Assembly (NCBI RefSeq): GCF_001545075.1
Contig: NZ_FCOB02000002.1
Location: 124,001 to 188,000, forward strand
DNA from: Caballeronia ptereochthonis
GTDB lineage: Bacteria; Pseudomonadota; Gammaproteobacteria; Burkholderiales; Burkholderiaceae
Direction of reading: 5' to 3'
DNA length: 64,000 bases
The notes under the pieces were generated by a model. That model was not told where the DNA came from, searched no databases, and saw only the letters and a program-made list of their open reading frames with translations. Of this stretch, positions 9,323 through 18,213 are shown one piece after another. The stretch's first letter is position 1. Each line of letters starts with the position of its first letter. Both the position numbers and the translations under genes were made by a program.

Positions 9323-10030
9323 TCAGGCGGAGGCGGGATGCTCCCTGTCGTGGCGATCGAGCACCGCCTTTTCGGCGGCGAGAATGTGGCAGCGCGTGGC
9401 GGCTTCCGCCCACGCGGCGTTGCGCTGTTCGAGCGCAAGAACGATTTCGAGATGCTGGCGCGCGCTGCGCTCGCGGTCGTCGTCGCTATAGGTGTCGAAG
9501 GTCCACTTGATGAGCGGCGTCTCCTTCATCGACTTGAGCGAGCGGTCGAGGCGCGCGTTGTTCGCGGCGGCCGTGATGATCGCGTGGAATTCGCCGTTCG
9601 CGACGAACCACGCTTCGCAGGATTCGGGTGTCGACGGACGCTGCGTGATTGCGAGCATCGCAGCGGCGAGCGTCTTCAGGCGCGCGATGTCCGGCGCGCC
9701 GATCGACAGCGCCGCGCGCCCGGCGAGATAGGGCTCGATCAGAAGCCGCGCCTCGAAGATCTCGCGCGCGTCCTGCAAGGTCCAGGCCTTCACGCGTACG
9801 CCGTAGTTAGGGCGCGTTTCGACCCAGCCCTCGGCATCGAGCCGGCGCAAGGCTTCGCGCACCGGCGTGCGGCTCACGCCGAGGCTTTTGGCGAGCTGCT
9901 CCTCGCGCAAGTACTGGCCCGCGCCGTACTGGCCGCCGGCCAGCGCGTCCTTGATGGCGATGTAGACGTCGTCCGCCGAACGCGCCGGTTCGGACGGAAT
10001 TGTATGCAAAGCGCTCTGGCTATGCGGCAC
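9323..10030 (-). CDS. GntR-family regulator, FadR/FCD subfamily
   Basis: The 235-residue protein has an N-terminal winged helix with LREEQLAKSLGVSRTPVREALRRLDAEGWV (residues about 40-70) and a C-terminal all-helical FCD domain starting at LQDAREIFEARLLIEPYLAGRAAL. The start is GTG at 10030 with a GGGG-containing site upstream. FCD regulators bind small organic acids and usually repress. Two copies of ATTGTATGCAA flank its start, 63 bp apart, so it probably represses itself and the MFS and lyase genes downstream. Confidence 0.9.
   Translation of the reverse strand: MPHSQSALHTIPSEPARSADDVYIAIKDALAGGQYGAGQYLREEQLAKSLGVSRTPVREALRRLDAEGWVETRPNYGVRVKAWTLQDAREIFEARLLIEPYLAGRAALSIGAPDIARLKTLAAAMLAITQRPSTPESCEAWFVANGEFHAIITAAANNARLDRSLKSMKETPLIKWTFDTYSDDDRERSARQHLEIVLALEQRNAAWAEAATRCHILAAEKAVLDRHDREHPASA
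9999..10009. promoter_or_regulatory. Candidate GntR operator 1 (inside the 5' end of the gene)
   Basis: The 11-mer ATTGTATGCAA matches the core of operator 2 exactly and in the same orientation, 63 bp away. It resembles the TTGT-N-ACAA type recognised by FCD-type GntR regulators. It lies within the first codons of the gntR gene. Confidence 0.5.
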
Positions 10031-10058
10031 TGCTGCCCCGTTTCAGGCGGTTGACGGA

Positions 10059-10076
10059 AACATTGTATGCAATGTT
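10059..10076. promoter_or_regulatory. Candidate GntR operator 2 (promoter region)
   Basis: AACATTGTATGCAATGTT has perfect 7-bp arms (AACATTG / CAATGTT) around TATG. It lies 29 bases upstream of the gntR GTG in the 84-bp gap after the cytochrome gene, where the gntR promoter must be. Confidence 0.6.
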
Positions 10077-10114
10077 CGCGCGATGAAACGTGGGGATTTC
10101 CCGTAGAGCCGTAC

Positions 10115-10930
10115 TTACTTCCGGCGTTTCGCCATGTAGCCGAGATAGGCGATGACCGCGTCGACGTCGGTGTCGCTGATGGCGTTCCGGTCGAAGCCCG
10201 GCATTTTCATGTCCTGCCACGCGCGGATCGACCTCGGATTGCGGATGAACGACTTCAGCACCCACGGTTGGAAATATTCGGTCGGGTTGTGCGGGAGATT
10301 CAGATCCGGGCCCATCGACGCATCGCCGGCCCCATTCATCTTGTGGCAAACCATGCACTGCGTCGCGAACACGGTCTGACCGCGGCGAACGGGCGAAGCG
10401 GCGGGCACGCTCTGGTCGGCCGCGATTTGCGGCCAGCGCGCGGTGAGCGTCGGCGCGATGCGGATCGCATCGACCTTGAAGGGCCATTGCTCGTTCGTCA
10501 CACCCGACAAGGCCGGATCGATCCACACGACATAGAACGGACCGATATCGCCGCTGCCCGGCACGCGCGGCCACGGCTCGTCCGGCGATTCGATCGCGAG
10601 CCACGGTTCCGCGCGCTTCTTTCCATCGCCGAAGAGGAGATTCGACGGCAGATGCGTGACGAAGCCATCGGCGGCGGTGATCTGAAGCTCCTTGTCGGCG
10701 GGCAATTGCGTGATGGCGAGCAGCGCGCGCAAAGGCACCGCGCGGTACGTCATCGTGCCGCGAAAGGTGACGTCGTTCGGAACGCGGATCGTTGCGACGT
10801 CGGGACGCGCGAGCAGCTGCTCGGTCGTGAGGGAGCGGTCGCCCCCGACATTGATCACGAGGCTCGCGGCCATCGATGACGCGCAGGCCAGCATCAGGCT
10901 CGCAAGCGCGAGTGCATGTTTCAAGCCCAT
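10115..10930 (-). CDS. Exported cytochrome c-domain protein
   Basis: The 271-residue product starts MGLKHALALASLMLACASSMA, a signal peptide, and ends with a class I cytochrome c domain holding CMVCH (haem attachment) and a distal Met in DMKMPGF. The middle region (LTTEQLLARPDVATIRVP, later TYRAVPLRALL) resembles the molybdopterin-oxidoreductase-like fold without visible cofactor residues. It is periplasmic and probably passes electrons to the respiratory chain. The open frame reaches 11167, but the ATG at 10930 gives the signal sequence. It follows the acyl-CoA synthetase gene by 38 bases. A redox partner is not apparent here. Confidence 0.82.
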   Translation of the reverse strand: MGLKHALALASLMLACASSMAASLVINVGGDRSLTTEQLLARPDVATIRVPNDVTFRGTMTYRAVPLRALLAITQLPADKELQITAADGFVTHLPSNLLFGDGKKRAEPWLAIESPDEPWPRVPGSGDIGPFYVVWIDPALSGVTNEQWPFKVDAIRIAPTLTARWPQIAADQSVPAASPVRRGQTVFATQCMVCHKMNGAGDASMGPDLNLPHNPTEYFQPWVLKSFIRNPRSIRAWQDMKMPGFDRNAISDTDVDAVIAYLGYMAKRRK

Positions 10931-10968
10931 TTGCTCTCTCCGTGACGCGCTTGCTGCACAGCGACGGT

Positions 10969-12576
10969 CTAGTTCGTCCCCGGCGTGAACTGCGCGCGCA
11001 GCGACTTGCGAATGACCTTGCCCGTCGCAGTCATGGGCAGTTCGGAGACGAAGCGCACTTCGCGCGGATATTCGTGCGCCGCGAGCCGTGTGCGCACATG
11101 TTCCTGCAATTCGCGGACCAGCGCATCGCCGGGTTCGAAGCCATCGTTGAGCACGACGACCGCGCACACGATCTCCGTGCGCTTCGCATCCGGCACGCCG
11201 ATCGCCGCCGCGAAGCGCACGGCCGGATGCCGGATCAGACAGTCCTCGATCGGTCCTGGCCCGATGCGGTAGCCCGCGCTCGTGATGACGTCGTCGTCGC
11301 GGCCGATGAAGCGGAAGAAGCCATCGTCGTCGAGCGTGCCGAGGTCGCCCGTCAGCAGGAAGTCGCCGCGAAACTTATGTGCGGTCGCGGCTTCGTCGCG
11401 CCAGTAGCCGAGGAACATCACCGGATCGGGCTTTTCGATCGCAATATGACCTGGCGTTCCGTTGGGCAGCGGCACGCCATTGTCGTCGACGATCGCCACG
11501 CGATGCCCCGGCACCGCCTTGCCGATCGACCCGTTGCGCGGCTCGAACCATTTCTCGCACGACGACAGCACCATGTTGCACTCGGTCTGTCCGTAGAACT
11601 CGTTGATCGTGACGCCGAGCATCGCGCGCCCCCACGACAGCAGCTCTTCCCCGAGCGATTCGCCGCCGCTCGCTACCGAGCACAGCGCGAGGCCTTCGCG
11701 GTTCGCACCGGGCGTCGCGCGCATCATCTTGAGCGCGGTCGGCGGCAGGAACGTATGGCTTACCTTGTTGCGCGCGAGCAGTTCGAACGCGGATTCGCCG
11801 TCGAACTTGTCGAAACGGCGCGCGAGCACCGGAACGCCGTGATGCCACGACGGCATGAGCACATCGAACAGCCCGCCGATCCACGCCCAGTCCGCAGGCG
11901 TCCAGAACAGCGTGGCGTCGAGCGGAAAGCATTGCTGCGACATCTCCACGCCCGGCAGATGTCCGAGCAGGATGCGATGCCCGTGCAGCGCGCCCTTCGG
12001 CTTGCCCGTCGTGCCCGACGTGTAGATGACGACGGCCGGATCGTCGGCGGCGGTGTCGACGAGGGTTTCATCGTCGGACGCGGCTTCGATGGCGGGCCAG
12101 AAATTCGCGTCGGTGGTAAAGACGTGATGCAGGTCGGGCAATGCGCCGCGGATCTGCGCGATTTTCGCGGCGCCTTCCGCGTCGGTGATAACGGCCCTCG
12201 CGCCCGAATGCGCGAGACGGAACTCGATCGCGTCCATGCCGAAGAGCGCAAACAGCGGCACGGCGATGCAGCCCATCCGATACGCCGCGACATGCGCGAT
12301 CGCCGCCTCGACCGACTGCCGCACGAAGATGGCGACGCGATCGCCGCGCGTGACGCCCTGCGCTTTCATTGCATTGGCGAAGCGGTTGGAGAGGCGTTTG
12401 AGGTCGTCGAAGGTATAGCGCTTCTGCGAAGCGTCGGCGGCCTCGACGATGAGCGCAAGACGGTCCGAGCCATCCGCCCATTTGTCACACACGTCCTGTG
12501 CGATGTTGTAGCGCGCGGGAATGCGCCATTCGAATTGCGATGCGACGGCTTCGTACGAGTCACCTGACGGGAGCAT
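10969..12576 (-). CDS. AMP-forming acyl-CoA synthetase (medium-chain/ACS-like)
   Basis: The 535-residue adenylate-forming enzyme has the phosphate loop VVIYTSGTTGKPKGALHGH, the A5 motif NEFYGQTECN, the A7 region LTGDLG and the A8 hinge GRDDDVITSAGYRIGP. The A10 lysine is in MTATGKVIRK. WTPADWAWIGGL is characteristic of the acetyl/medium-chain acyl-CoA synthetase branch. It activates a carboxylic acid to its CoA thioester in the cytoplasm. It heads the leftward cytochrome-gntR-MFS run and is divergent from the porin of the neighbouring island. The acid substrate cannot be deduced. Confidence 0.9.
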   Translation of the reverse strand: MLPSGDSYEAVASQFEWRIPARYNIAQDVCDKWADGSDRLALIVEAADASQKRYTFDDLKRLSNRFANAMKAQGVTRGDRVAIFVRQSVEAAIAHVAAYRMGCIAVPLFALFGMDAIEFRLAHSGARAVITDAEGAAKIAQIRGALPDLHHVFTTDANFWPAIEAASDDETLVDTAADDPAVVIYTSGTTGKPKGALHGHRILLGHLPGVEMSQQCFPLDATLFWTPADWAWIGGLFDVLMPSWHHGVPVLARRFDKFDGESAFELLARNKVSHTFLPPTALKMMRATPGANREGLALCSVASGGESLGEELLSWGRAMLGVTINEFYGQTECNMVLSSCEKWFEPRNGSIGKAVPGHRVAIVDDNGVPLPNGTPGHIAIEKPDPVMFLGYWRDEAATAHKFRGDFLLTGDLGTLDDDGFFRFIGRDDDVITSAGYRIGPGPIEDCLIRHPAVRFAAAIGVPDAKRTEIVCAVVVLNDGFEPGDALVRELQEHVRTRLAAHEYPREVRFVSELPMTATGKVIRKSLRAQFTPGTN

Positions 12577-12919
12577 GGGGCTGGAGCGGGATGGTTGGTC
12601 GTTCGCTCATCATACTTCCTCCCGACCCGATGCCTGCGCGTGCCCGATGCGGGGGAACCCGTAAGGGTCATCACGCGTATGACGGGCTCTGAAATGACAC
12701 GGCTTTCGAAGTACGGATTCGACCAGCGCATTGCATTGACGGTGTGTGACACCGGCAATCTAATGGCGAAGCGTTGCGACGACATGGCGCGCGGAAGTCC
12801 GCTTCATGGCTGAAAGAGGTTTGTACAGAGCCTCTCTCATTGCTGGAAGATTAGACATACGAAGCGAATTAGCCAGACTTTTGCTGCAAATAAACTCAAA
12901 ACAACTTTGGAGACATTCG
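12577..12919. other. Divergent control region between acyl-CoA synthetase and porin genes
   Basis: This 343-bp stretch holds no convincing gene. It contains one copy of the recurrent TTCGAAGTACGGA element (12705-12717), an AT-richer segment from about 12840 to 12910 that fits a porin promoter and leader, and a short dyad (AGAGG at 12815, CCTCT at 12831). Confidence 0.6.
12705..12717. promoter_or_regulatory. Dispersed element site A (TTCGAAGTACGGA), upstream of porin
   Basis: The site matches the consensus TCGA(A/T)(G/C)TACGGAAC over its first 11 positions. It lies about 200 bases before the porin ATG. The flank AAGTACGGATTCGACCAGCGC resembles that of site B downstream of the porin gene. Confidence 0.45.
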
Positions 12920-14101
12920 ATGAGAAAGGCGATTGCGCTTTGCGCGGCGGCAGGATTCGTCAGCGGCGCGGCTTATGGACAGAGCAGCGTACGGCTATAC
13001 GGGATTCTGGACGAAGGGTTCAACTACAACAGCAACGCGGGCGGCAGTCATCTCTACAATCTGACCAGCGGCGTGCTGAACGGAAGCCGCTGGGGCCTTC
13101 GCGGGCAGGAAGATCTCGGCGGGGGATTCGGTGCGATCTTCGTGCTCGAGAACGGCTTCGACATCAACACCGGAAAGCTCGGGCAAGGCGGATTGGGCTT
13201 CGGGCGACAAGCGTATGTCGGAGTGACGAGTCCGTACGGCACGTTCACCCTCGGGCGGCAATACGATTCCGTCGTCGACAATCTCGGCATTCTGGAAGTC
13301 GGCGATCAATGGGGTGGGTACATGGCCGCGCATCCCTCCGACAACGACAACTTCAACAATACGAACCGCACCAACAACGCGATCAAATACACGAGCCCGA
13401 CGTTCCACGGCGTGACGGCAAGCGGCGTCTATTCGTTGGGCGGCGTGCCCGGAAGCGTGGGGCGCAATCAGATCTGGTCGGTGGGCGCGAACTATTCGCA
13501 AGGTCCGCTCTATGCAGGCGTCGGCTACCTCAATGTGCGCAACCCGAATACGTCGTTCTACGGCGATGGAGGCACCGTTGCGCCTACGGTGGGCGGCGTG
13601 CCGGGTTCGAACTTCGGGTCGTCGCCGGTGATATCCGGCTACGCGTCGGCGCGCACGCTGCAGGTGATCGGCGCGGGCGCGGCCTATACGTTCGGCGCAT
13701 TCACGCTCGGTGCCACGTATTCGAACACGCAGTTCCGCGATCTCGGCGACACGTCGTCCGGTCCGGTTCCCGCGGGCGGCATCAGCGGGACGGCGAAGTT
13801 CAACAACGTCGAAGTCAACGCGAAGTATCAGATCACGCCGGCATTGCTCGTCGGTGCGGCGTACGTCTATACGAACAACGACGGCGCCGATGGCAAGGGC
13901 GGCGCGCACTACAACCAGGCGTCGGTCGGCGTCGACTACTTCCTCTCAAAGCGCACGGACCTCTATTTCGTGGGCACGTATCAGCACGCGAGCGGAACCG
14001 ATTCGACGGGCAGGGACGCTGTCGCGTCCATCAATCAATTGACGGCATCGACGACGAATCACCAGAGCGCGATTCGCGTCGCGATCCGCCACAAGTTCTG
14101 A
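12920..14101 (+). CDS. General (OmpC-like) outer membrane porin
   Basis: The 393-residue protein has a signal peptide cleaved after SGAAYG (residue 20), giving QSSVRLYGILDEGF, the conserved first strand of Burkholderia-type trimeric porins. GSRWGLRGQEDLGGGFGAIFVLENGF and GRQAYVGV follow, and the chain ends RVAIRHKF with the terminal Phe needed for outer-membrane insertion. It forms a 16-stranded channel for small hydrophilic solutes. The ATG at 12920 has TGGAGA upstream. Its place at the head of a catabolic island with an MFS carrier suggests it admits that pathway's substrate through the outer membrane. Confidence 0.94.
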   Translation: MRKAIALCAAAGFVSGAAYGQSSVRLYGILDEGFNYNSNAGGSHLYNLTSGVLNGSRWGLRGQEDLGGGFGAIFVLENGFDINTGKLGQGGLGFGRQAYVGVTSPYGTFTLGRQYDSVVDNLGILEVGDQWGGYMAAHPSDNDNFNNTNRTNNAIKYTSPTFHGVTASGVYSLGGVPGSVGRNQIWSVGANYSQGPLYAGVGYLNVRNPNTSFYGDGGTVAPTVGGVPGSNFGSSPVISGYASARTLQVIGAGAAYTFGAFTLGATYSNTQFRDLGDTSSGPVPAGGISGTAKFNNVEVNAKYQITPALLVGAAYVYTNNDGADGKGGAHYNQASVGVDYFLSKRTDLYFVGTYQHASGTDSTGRDAVASINQLTASTTNHQSAIRVAIRHKF

Positions 14102-14114
14102 CGCGACGCGGCAT

Positions 14115-14128
14115 TTCCAAAGTACGGA
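14115..14128. promoter_or_regulatory. Dispersed element site B (TTCCAAAGTACGGA), between porin and MFS genes
   Basis: A weaker match to the recurrent element, sharing AAGTACGGAT with site A. It lies 14 bases after the porin stop and 180 bases before the MFS start, so it could control the MFS gene separately. Confidence 0.35.
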
Positions 14129-14309
14129 TCGACGCAGCGCGACGAATTGATCTCGCGAGAGATTGTTCATCTAATGAGCTCACAAAGCGCATGCGGCTCG
14201 ATCCGCTCAGGTGACGCAATGCCGAATCCATTCGAATGATTCGACATCCGCAACAGAGACGAAGCAGCATCACGTGCCTCGCAGACGATCGGGGCCTTCA
14301 GGAGAAGAC

Positions 14310-15710
14310 GTGAGGAACATCATTCAGGCAGCCGATTCCGGCGAGCTGGGCGAAGACGTTCGCGTCGACGCTCACGCCGATAATCTCGCCGAGCGCGACG
14401 GCGCGCGGTCGTGGTACGTGCTCATCATGTTGACGGTGTCGTTTTCGCTGGCGTATATCGACCGTCAATTGCTGAACCTTCTTGTCGATCCGATCAAGCG
14501 CTCGCTTCTGATATCGGATACGCAGTTGAGCCTCGTTCAAGGGCTCGCGTTCATATCCGCTTACTTGCTGGCGGCGCCCTTGTTCGGGCGTCTGGTCGAC
14601 ATGTCGAACCGGCGCAATGTTCTGCTCACGGGCATCTGCCTGTGGAGCATCTTCACTGCGCTATGCGGACGTGCCGACACATACTTCGAGCTTTTCGCCG
14701 CGCGCTTCGGCGTGGGCGCGAGCGAGGCGTGTGTGCTGCCTGTCGGCTGGTCGATCATCTCGGACATCTTTTCCGCGCGCCGCACGCCGCGCGCGATGTC
14801 GATCTTCATGCTCGGGCCGTTGCTGGGCGGCGGCTTCTCGCTGGTCGCGGGCGGCGCGGTCATCACGTTCGCCAGGCATGTGCGCGTGCAGATTCCGCTG
14901 CTCGAGAATCTCGACGTCTGGCAGATGGCTTTCGTGCTGATCGGCGCGCCGGGCATCCTGCTGGCGCTGCTGATCGTGCTGACCGTGCGCGAGCCCAAGC
15001 GAACCCAGGCGCTCGTCGCAGTGGAGGACGACAGGAAGTTCACCACTCGCGAGGCCGTCGATTTCCTGTGGCGGCGGCGTGGGTTCTACACGCGAATCTA
15101 TCTCGCGCTCGGCACGCTGGGCATGATCGTGCTCGGCATTCCCTCGTGGCTGCCGTCCTTCCTGATTCGCTTTCACGGCGTCGCGCCCGCAGCGGTGGGC
15201 TTTCGTTTCGGGATGATCGTCGTGACGTTCGGCGCCGCGGGCGTGCTCATCGGACCGTGGGTTGCGCGGCTGCTGGAAAAGCGCGGCTACGAAGACGCGA
15301 CATTGCGCACGGCCGCGTTCTCGCTGCTGGCGACGCTCGTCGCGAGCGCGGCGATCCCCTTCGCGCCGGGCGCATTCGGCGCACTGACGGCGGCTGCGGC
15401 GGCGATCTTCTTTTCCAGCCTGCCGACCGGCGTCATGGCCGCCTCGATGCAGCGCGGCACGCCGAGCCGGATGCGCGGCGTGGTTGCGGCGCTCTACACG
15501 TTCAGCGGACAACTGATCGGCTTTGGACTCGGGCCGACTTCGATTGCGCTCGTCACGGACAAGTTTTTCCACGATCCGAAGATGGTCGGCTATTCGATCG
15601 GCATCGTATGCCCGATCGCGGCGGCGATCACCGCGTGGCTGCTGTTCTCGTCGTTGCGGCATTATCGGCGCATTCTCGCCGAGGAGCGTGCAGCGAAGGC
15701 GCTGGCCTAG
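14310..15710 (+). CDS. MFS transporter (spinster/ACS-type, 12 TM)
   Basis: The product from GTG 14310 has 466 residues. I prefer this start because AGGAGA lies just upstream, whereas the GTG at 14211 and other upstream starts lack a good site. It has twelve predicted helices, an opening SLAYIDRQLLNLLVDPIKRSL as in spinster-like and anion:cation symporters, RLVDMSNRRN in loop 2-3 and ARFGVGASEA in helix 4-5. It is an inner-membrane carrier, probably bringing in the substrate that the porin admits. It ends at a bidirectional terminator opposite a LysR gene. Confidence 0.87.
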   Translation: MRNIIQAADSGELGEDVRVDAHADNLAERDGARSWYVLIMLTVSFSLAYIDRQLLNLLVDPIKRSLLISDTQLSLVQGLAFISAYLLAAPLFGRLVDMSNRRNVLLTGICLWSIFTALCGRADTYFELFAARFGVGASEACVLPVGWSIISDIFSARRTPRAMSIFMLGPLLGGGFSLVAGGAVITFARHVRVQIPLLENLDVWQMAFVLIGAPGILLALLIVLTVREPKRTQALVAVEDDRKFTTREAVDFLWRRRGFYTRIYLALGTLGMIVLGIPSWLPSFLIRFHGVAPAAVGFRFGMIVVTFGAAGVLIGPWVARLLEKRGYEDATLRTAAFSLLATLVASAAIPFAPGAFGALTAAAAAIFFSSLPTGVMAASMQRGTPSRMRGVVAALYTFSGQLIGFGLGPTSIALVTDKFFHDPKMVGYSIGIVCPIAAAITAWLLFSSLRHYRRILAEERAAKALA

Positions 15711-15739
15711 CGCGCGTGATTCACGCGCCGGAATGCAAG

Positions 15740-15763
15740 CGGCCCGCCTACGCGGGCCGTTTT
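15740..15763. terminator. Bidirectional terminator between MFS and lysR
   Basis: CGGCCCGC and GCGGGCCG form a perfect 8-bp stem around CTAC, followed by TTTT on the plus strand. It separates the convergent MFS and lysR genes. Confidence 0.85.
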
Positions 15764-15784
15764 GCGTGACGTCGGATCAGCGCA

Positions 15785-16744
15785 TCAAGGCGCAGTCCGC
15801 GCATCGGCCGACACGTTCAAATCCTCAGGCGCCAGGCGCAGCGTCAGTTGTTCGATCAGCGCCTTGACCGCCGGAGAAAGAGGATGATCATGCAAGGTGC
15901 CGATGCAGTAGATTCGTTGCGCCCAACCGCCTTCGAGCGATACCGTGGCAAGCTGCGCGCGGTCTTCCATCGACAACATGCTGGCCGGCTGCACGGTGAT
16001 GCCAAGTCCCGCGCTTACCAGGCTGCGTGCGGCTTCCACGCTCGTGACTTCATACTTGACGTGCAAGTCGCGGCCGCGCTGCTGCGCCACCTGCCGAAGC
16101 TTCGTCATGATGGAAGAGCGATAGTTGATGAGATCGAGATCGAGGAGATCGTCGAAGGTGAGCGCGTGACGCGCGCTTGCCGGATGGTCGAGCGGCATCA
16201 CGGCGACGAGCCTGTCGAGCTTGTACTCGATGCTGTCGATCATGGCGTTGCCGGCGGCATCATCGGCGACGAATATCGCGACGTCCACGTCGCCCGCAAG
16301 CAGCGCGCGCACCGCGTTCGGGCTGCTGTCTTCGCGCAGCGCGACATTCACCAGAGGAAAGCGCCGTGTGAAATTGCTGATCTCCTTGCCGAGGAACTGC
16401 TGAATCATGATGCGCAGCGCGCTGATGCTCACGCGGCCGCCCACCCCGTCCGCGAACTCGGTGATCTCGCGGCGCATGTCGTTCAGGTTGTCGAGCATCA
16501 CGCGGATATGGCGCGCGAAGATCTCGCCGGCCGCGCTAGGCACCACGCCCTTGGGATTGCGCTCGAACAGCTTCACGCCCGCGAGGTCTTCCAGATCCTG
16601 AATGCGCTTGGTGGCGGCCGATGGCGCAATGTGCTCGCGCGCGGCGGCGCGGCCGATCTGCCCTTCCTCGATGGCGGTAAGGAAGAGCTTCAATGTGAAG
16701 AGGTCCACTCTGCGCACGAGCATGTGCATGCTGAGACCGTTCAT
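15785..16744 (-). CDS. LysR-family transcriptional regulator
   Basis: The 319-residue protein has the N-terminal LysR winged helix (VDLFTLKLFLTAIEEGQIGRAAAREHIAPSAATKRIQDLEDLAGVKLFERNPKGV) and a periplasmic-binding-like effector domain. GGAGGCGCC precedes the ATG. It follows the alpha/beta hydrolase gene on the same strand by 128 bases, so it may be cotranscribed or have its own promoter. It faces the MFS gene. The co-inducer is presumably a metabolite of the adjacent island, but that is inference. Confidence 0.9.
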   Translation of the reverse strand: MNGLSMHMLVRRVDLFTLKLFLTAIEEGQIGRAAAREHIAPSAATKRIQDLEDLAGVKLFERNPKGVVPSAAGEIFARHIRVMLDNLNDMRREITEFADGVGGRVSISALRIMIQQFLGKEISNFTRRFPLVNVALREDSSPNAVRALLAGDVDVAIFVADDAAGNAMIDSIEYKLDRLVAVMPLDHPASARHALTFDDLLDLDLINYRSSIMTKLRQVAQQRGRDLHVKYEVTSVEAARSLVSAGLGITVQPASMLSMEDRAQLATVSLEGGWAQRIYCIGTLHDHPLSPAVKALIEQLTLRLAPEDLNVSADARTAP

Positions 16745-16872
16745 GGCGCCTCCTGCGCGTCTGCTTGTTCTTGTCGTTTTGTTCGATTACAAAAACCTAC
16801 CATGTCGCCGAGCCGACGGTCAATGAAAGGGGGGACGCGGGGAGGCAACCTGCGCAGTGAACGGCGAATAGC

Positions 16873-17745
16873 TCATGCGGGCACGTGCCGCGCGAGAAAG
16901 TCGATGGTCGCATGGCCGAAGATGTCGTTGCGGTCGCCCGCCACCATGTGGCCGGCCTGCGCGACGTTCACGTATTCCGCTTGAGGGCAGAGATCGAGGA
17001 ACTCACGCACGCCTTCTTCGGAGACGACGTCCGAACTGCCGCCGCGCACGAGCAGCGTGGGCACCGCAAGCTTGCGTGCGCTCGCGGAAAGCCGCCGACG
17101 CCGCTCGCCGAGATCGCGCGGATACGCGAGAAAGCGCGGGTCCCAATGCCAGCGATAGACGCCGTCGTCGCTCAGGCGCACGTTCTTCGCGAGGCCGTCG
17201 AGATTATCCGGGCGGCGGCGCTGCGGCTGATATGCACTGATTGCATCCGCAACTTCCTCGAGCGACGCGAAGCCATCGGGCTTCTGTCCCATGAACGTGC
17301 GTATGCGCGCGACACCGGCCGCTTCCGTACTGGGCACGATATCGACGAGCACGAGGGCGTTCGCCTCGACGTGCTCCTCCCCGACCGACACGAGACTCGT
17401 GCCTCCGCCGAGCGAAGCGCCGATGAGCGTCGGGCACGTCGCGCCGAGCGCGTCGAGCACACATCGAAGATCGCGCACGAAAGCGTCCTGGCTATAGTCG
17501 CCCTCGGGAGACCAGTCGGAATCGCCGTGGCCGCGCGCGTCGAACGCGACCGCGTGATAGCCGGACGTGCCGAGCAATTCACCCGTGCCGCCCCAGGCAT
17601 GCCGCGTCTGACCGCCGCCATGCAGCAGTACGACGAGCGGATCACTCGGATCGCCCCACGAATCGCCGGCGATGCGCAATCCGTCCGCGCCGCTCCAGAT
17701 GTGCATGGGATCAGGTGTACCGGGAAGGCGCGCGCCTCGTTTCAT
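16873..17745 (-). CDS. Alpha/beta hydrolase
   Basis: The 290-residue protein shows the fold's main features: LLHGGGQTRHAW for the oxyanion region, AFDARGHGDSDWSP, the nucleophile elbow IGASLGGG with Ser, and a late His in QAGHMVAGDRND. It is cytoplasmic by sequence and has no signal peptide. I start at the ATG at 17745 because GCGAGGACGAAA lies upstream; an ATG at 17766 and one at 17706 are alternatives. It could hydrolyse an ester or thioester that feeds or drains the CoA-ester operon divergent from it. The acidic member of the triad was not assigned with certainty. Confidence 0.85.
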   Translation of the reverse strand: MKRGARLPGTPDPMHIWSGADGLRIAGDSWGDPSDPLVVLLHGGGQTRHAWGGTGELLGTSGYHAVAFDARGHGDSDWSPEGDYSQDAFVRDLRCVLDALGATCPTLIGASLGGGTSLVSVGEEHVEANALVLVDIVPSTEAAGVARIRTFMGQKPDGFASLEEVADAISAYQPQRRRPDNLDGLAKNVRLSDDGVYRWHWDPRFLAYPRDLGERRRRLSASARKLAVPTLLVRGGSSDVVSEEGVREFLDLCPQAEYVNVAQAGHMVAGDRNDIFGHATIDFLARHVPA

Positions 17746-17840
17746 TTTCGTCCTCGCGAGTAGCATTTCCGTGCGAATGAAGCGGCAAGCGAAGCCGCTT
17801 CCTCATGTTGCAGCGTGCGCGCACCGGGGGCAACGAGGGG

Positions 17841-17870
17841 CGCGCATTCGTTCCGTACTTCGAATGCGCG
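17841..17870. promoter_or_regulatory. Dyad with dispersed element site C in its centre
   Basis: CGCGCATTCG and CGAATGCGCG are exact inverted repeats separated by TTCCGTACTT. The centre plus the right arm spell TTCCGTACTTCGAA (17851-17864), which on the other strand is TTCGAAGTACGGAA. It could be a high-affinity operator or an RNA hairpin in the divergent region. Confidence 0.55.
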
Positions 17871-17930
17871 TGTTTCAGTCTTTCGTGCGTGACGCGCACA
17901 GCGTGCAACCCATCGTCGTTCCTTGCCGCT

Positions 17931-17944
17931 TTCGAACTACGGAA
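17931..17944. promoter_or_regulatory. Dispersed element site D (TTCGAACTACGGAA)
   Basis: It differs from the reverse complement of site C at one base and shares the 14-mer TCGAACTACGGAAC with site F. It is 80 bp from site C in opposite orientation and 270 bases before the CitE-like start. Confidence 0.55.
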
Positions 17945-18213
17945 CGCGTGCGCGCCAAGCGTTTCTCTCCGCGTGCTTCGCCGAAACATCTGATGAATAC
18001 TTCGCGCGCGAACCCTTTTCCACAAGCCGTTCCCCGGCGCATTCGCAAAACAAGAACCTCCGCTTCGCCACTGCGAAATTGCTGTTGGAGCCGGCTCTTC
18101 GTAGCATGTATCCAAGGAATTCGAATAACCGCGGCGCCTGACGAAGCGCCCCCTTTTCCCTTCCCGTGCCGAACCCGATGCGCACCCTGAAACAATAAAT
18201 AGTTAGGAACACT

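Larger units (their letters stand above)
17746..18213. other. Divergent control region between hydrolase and CitE operon
   Basis: This 468-bp gap has no convincing gene: the open frames here lack ribosome sites and family features. It holds two copies of the recurrent element in opposite orientation, one of them in the loop of a perfect 10-bp dyad, and probably the promoters for both flanking units. Confidence 0.6.

Noticed and set aside
10876..12567. 563-codon plus-strand frame opposite the acyl-CoA synthetase
   Set aside because: The minus strand has all adenylate-forming motifs; this frame has none and is His/Arg-rich.
12814..12836. Short AGAGG/CCTCT dyad in the porin leader
   Set aside because: Five-base arms are too short to separate from chance.
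17326..17340. TTCCGTACT inside the hydrolase gene
   Set aside because: Partial match to the dispersed element within conserved coding sequence; likely chance.
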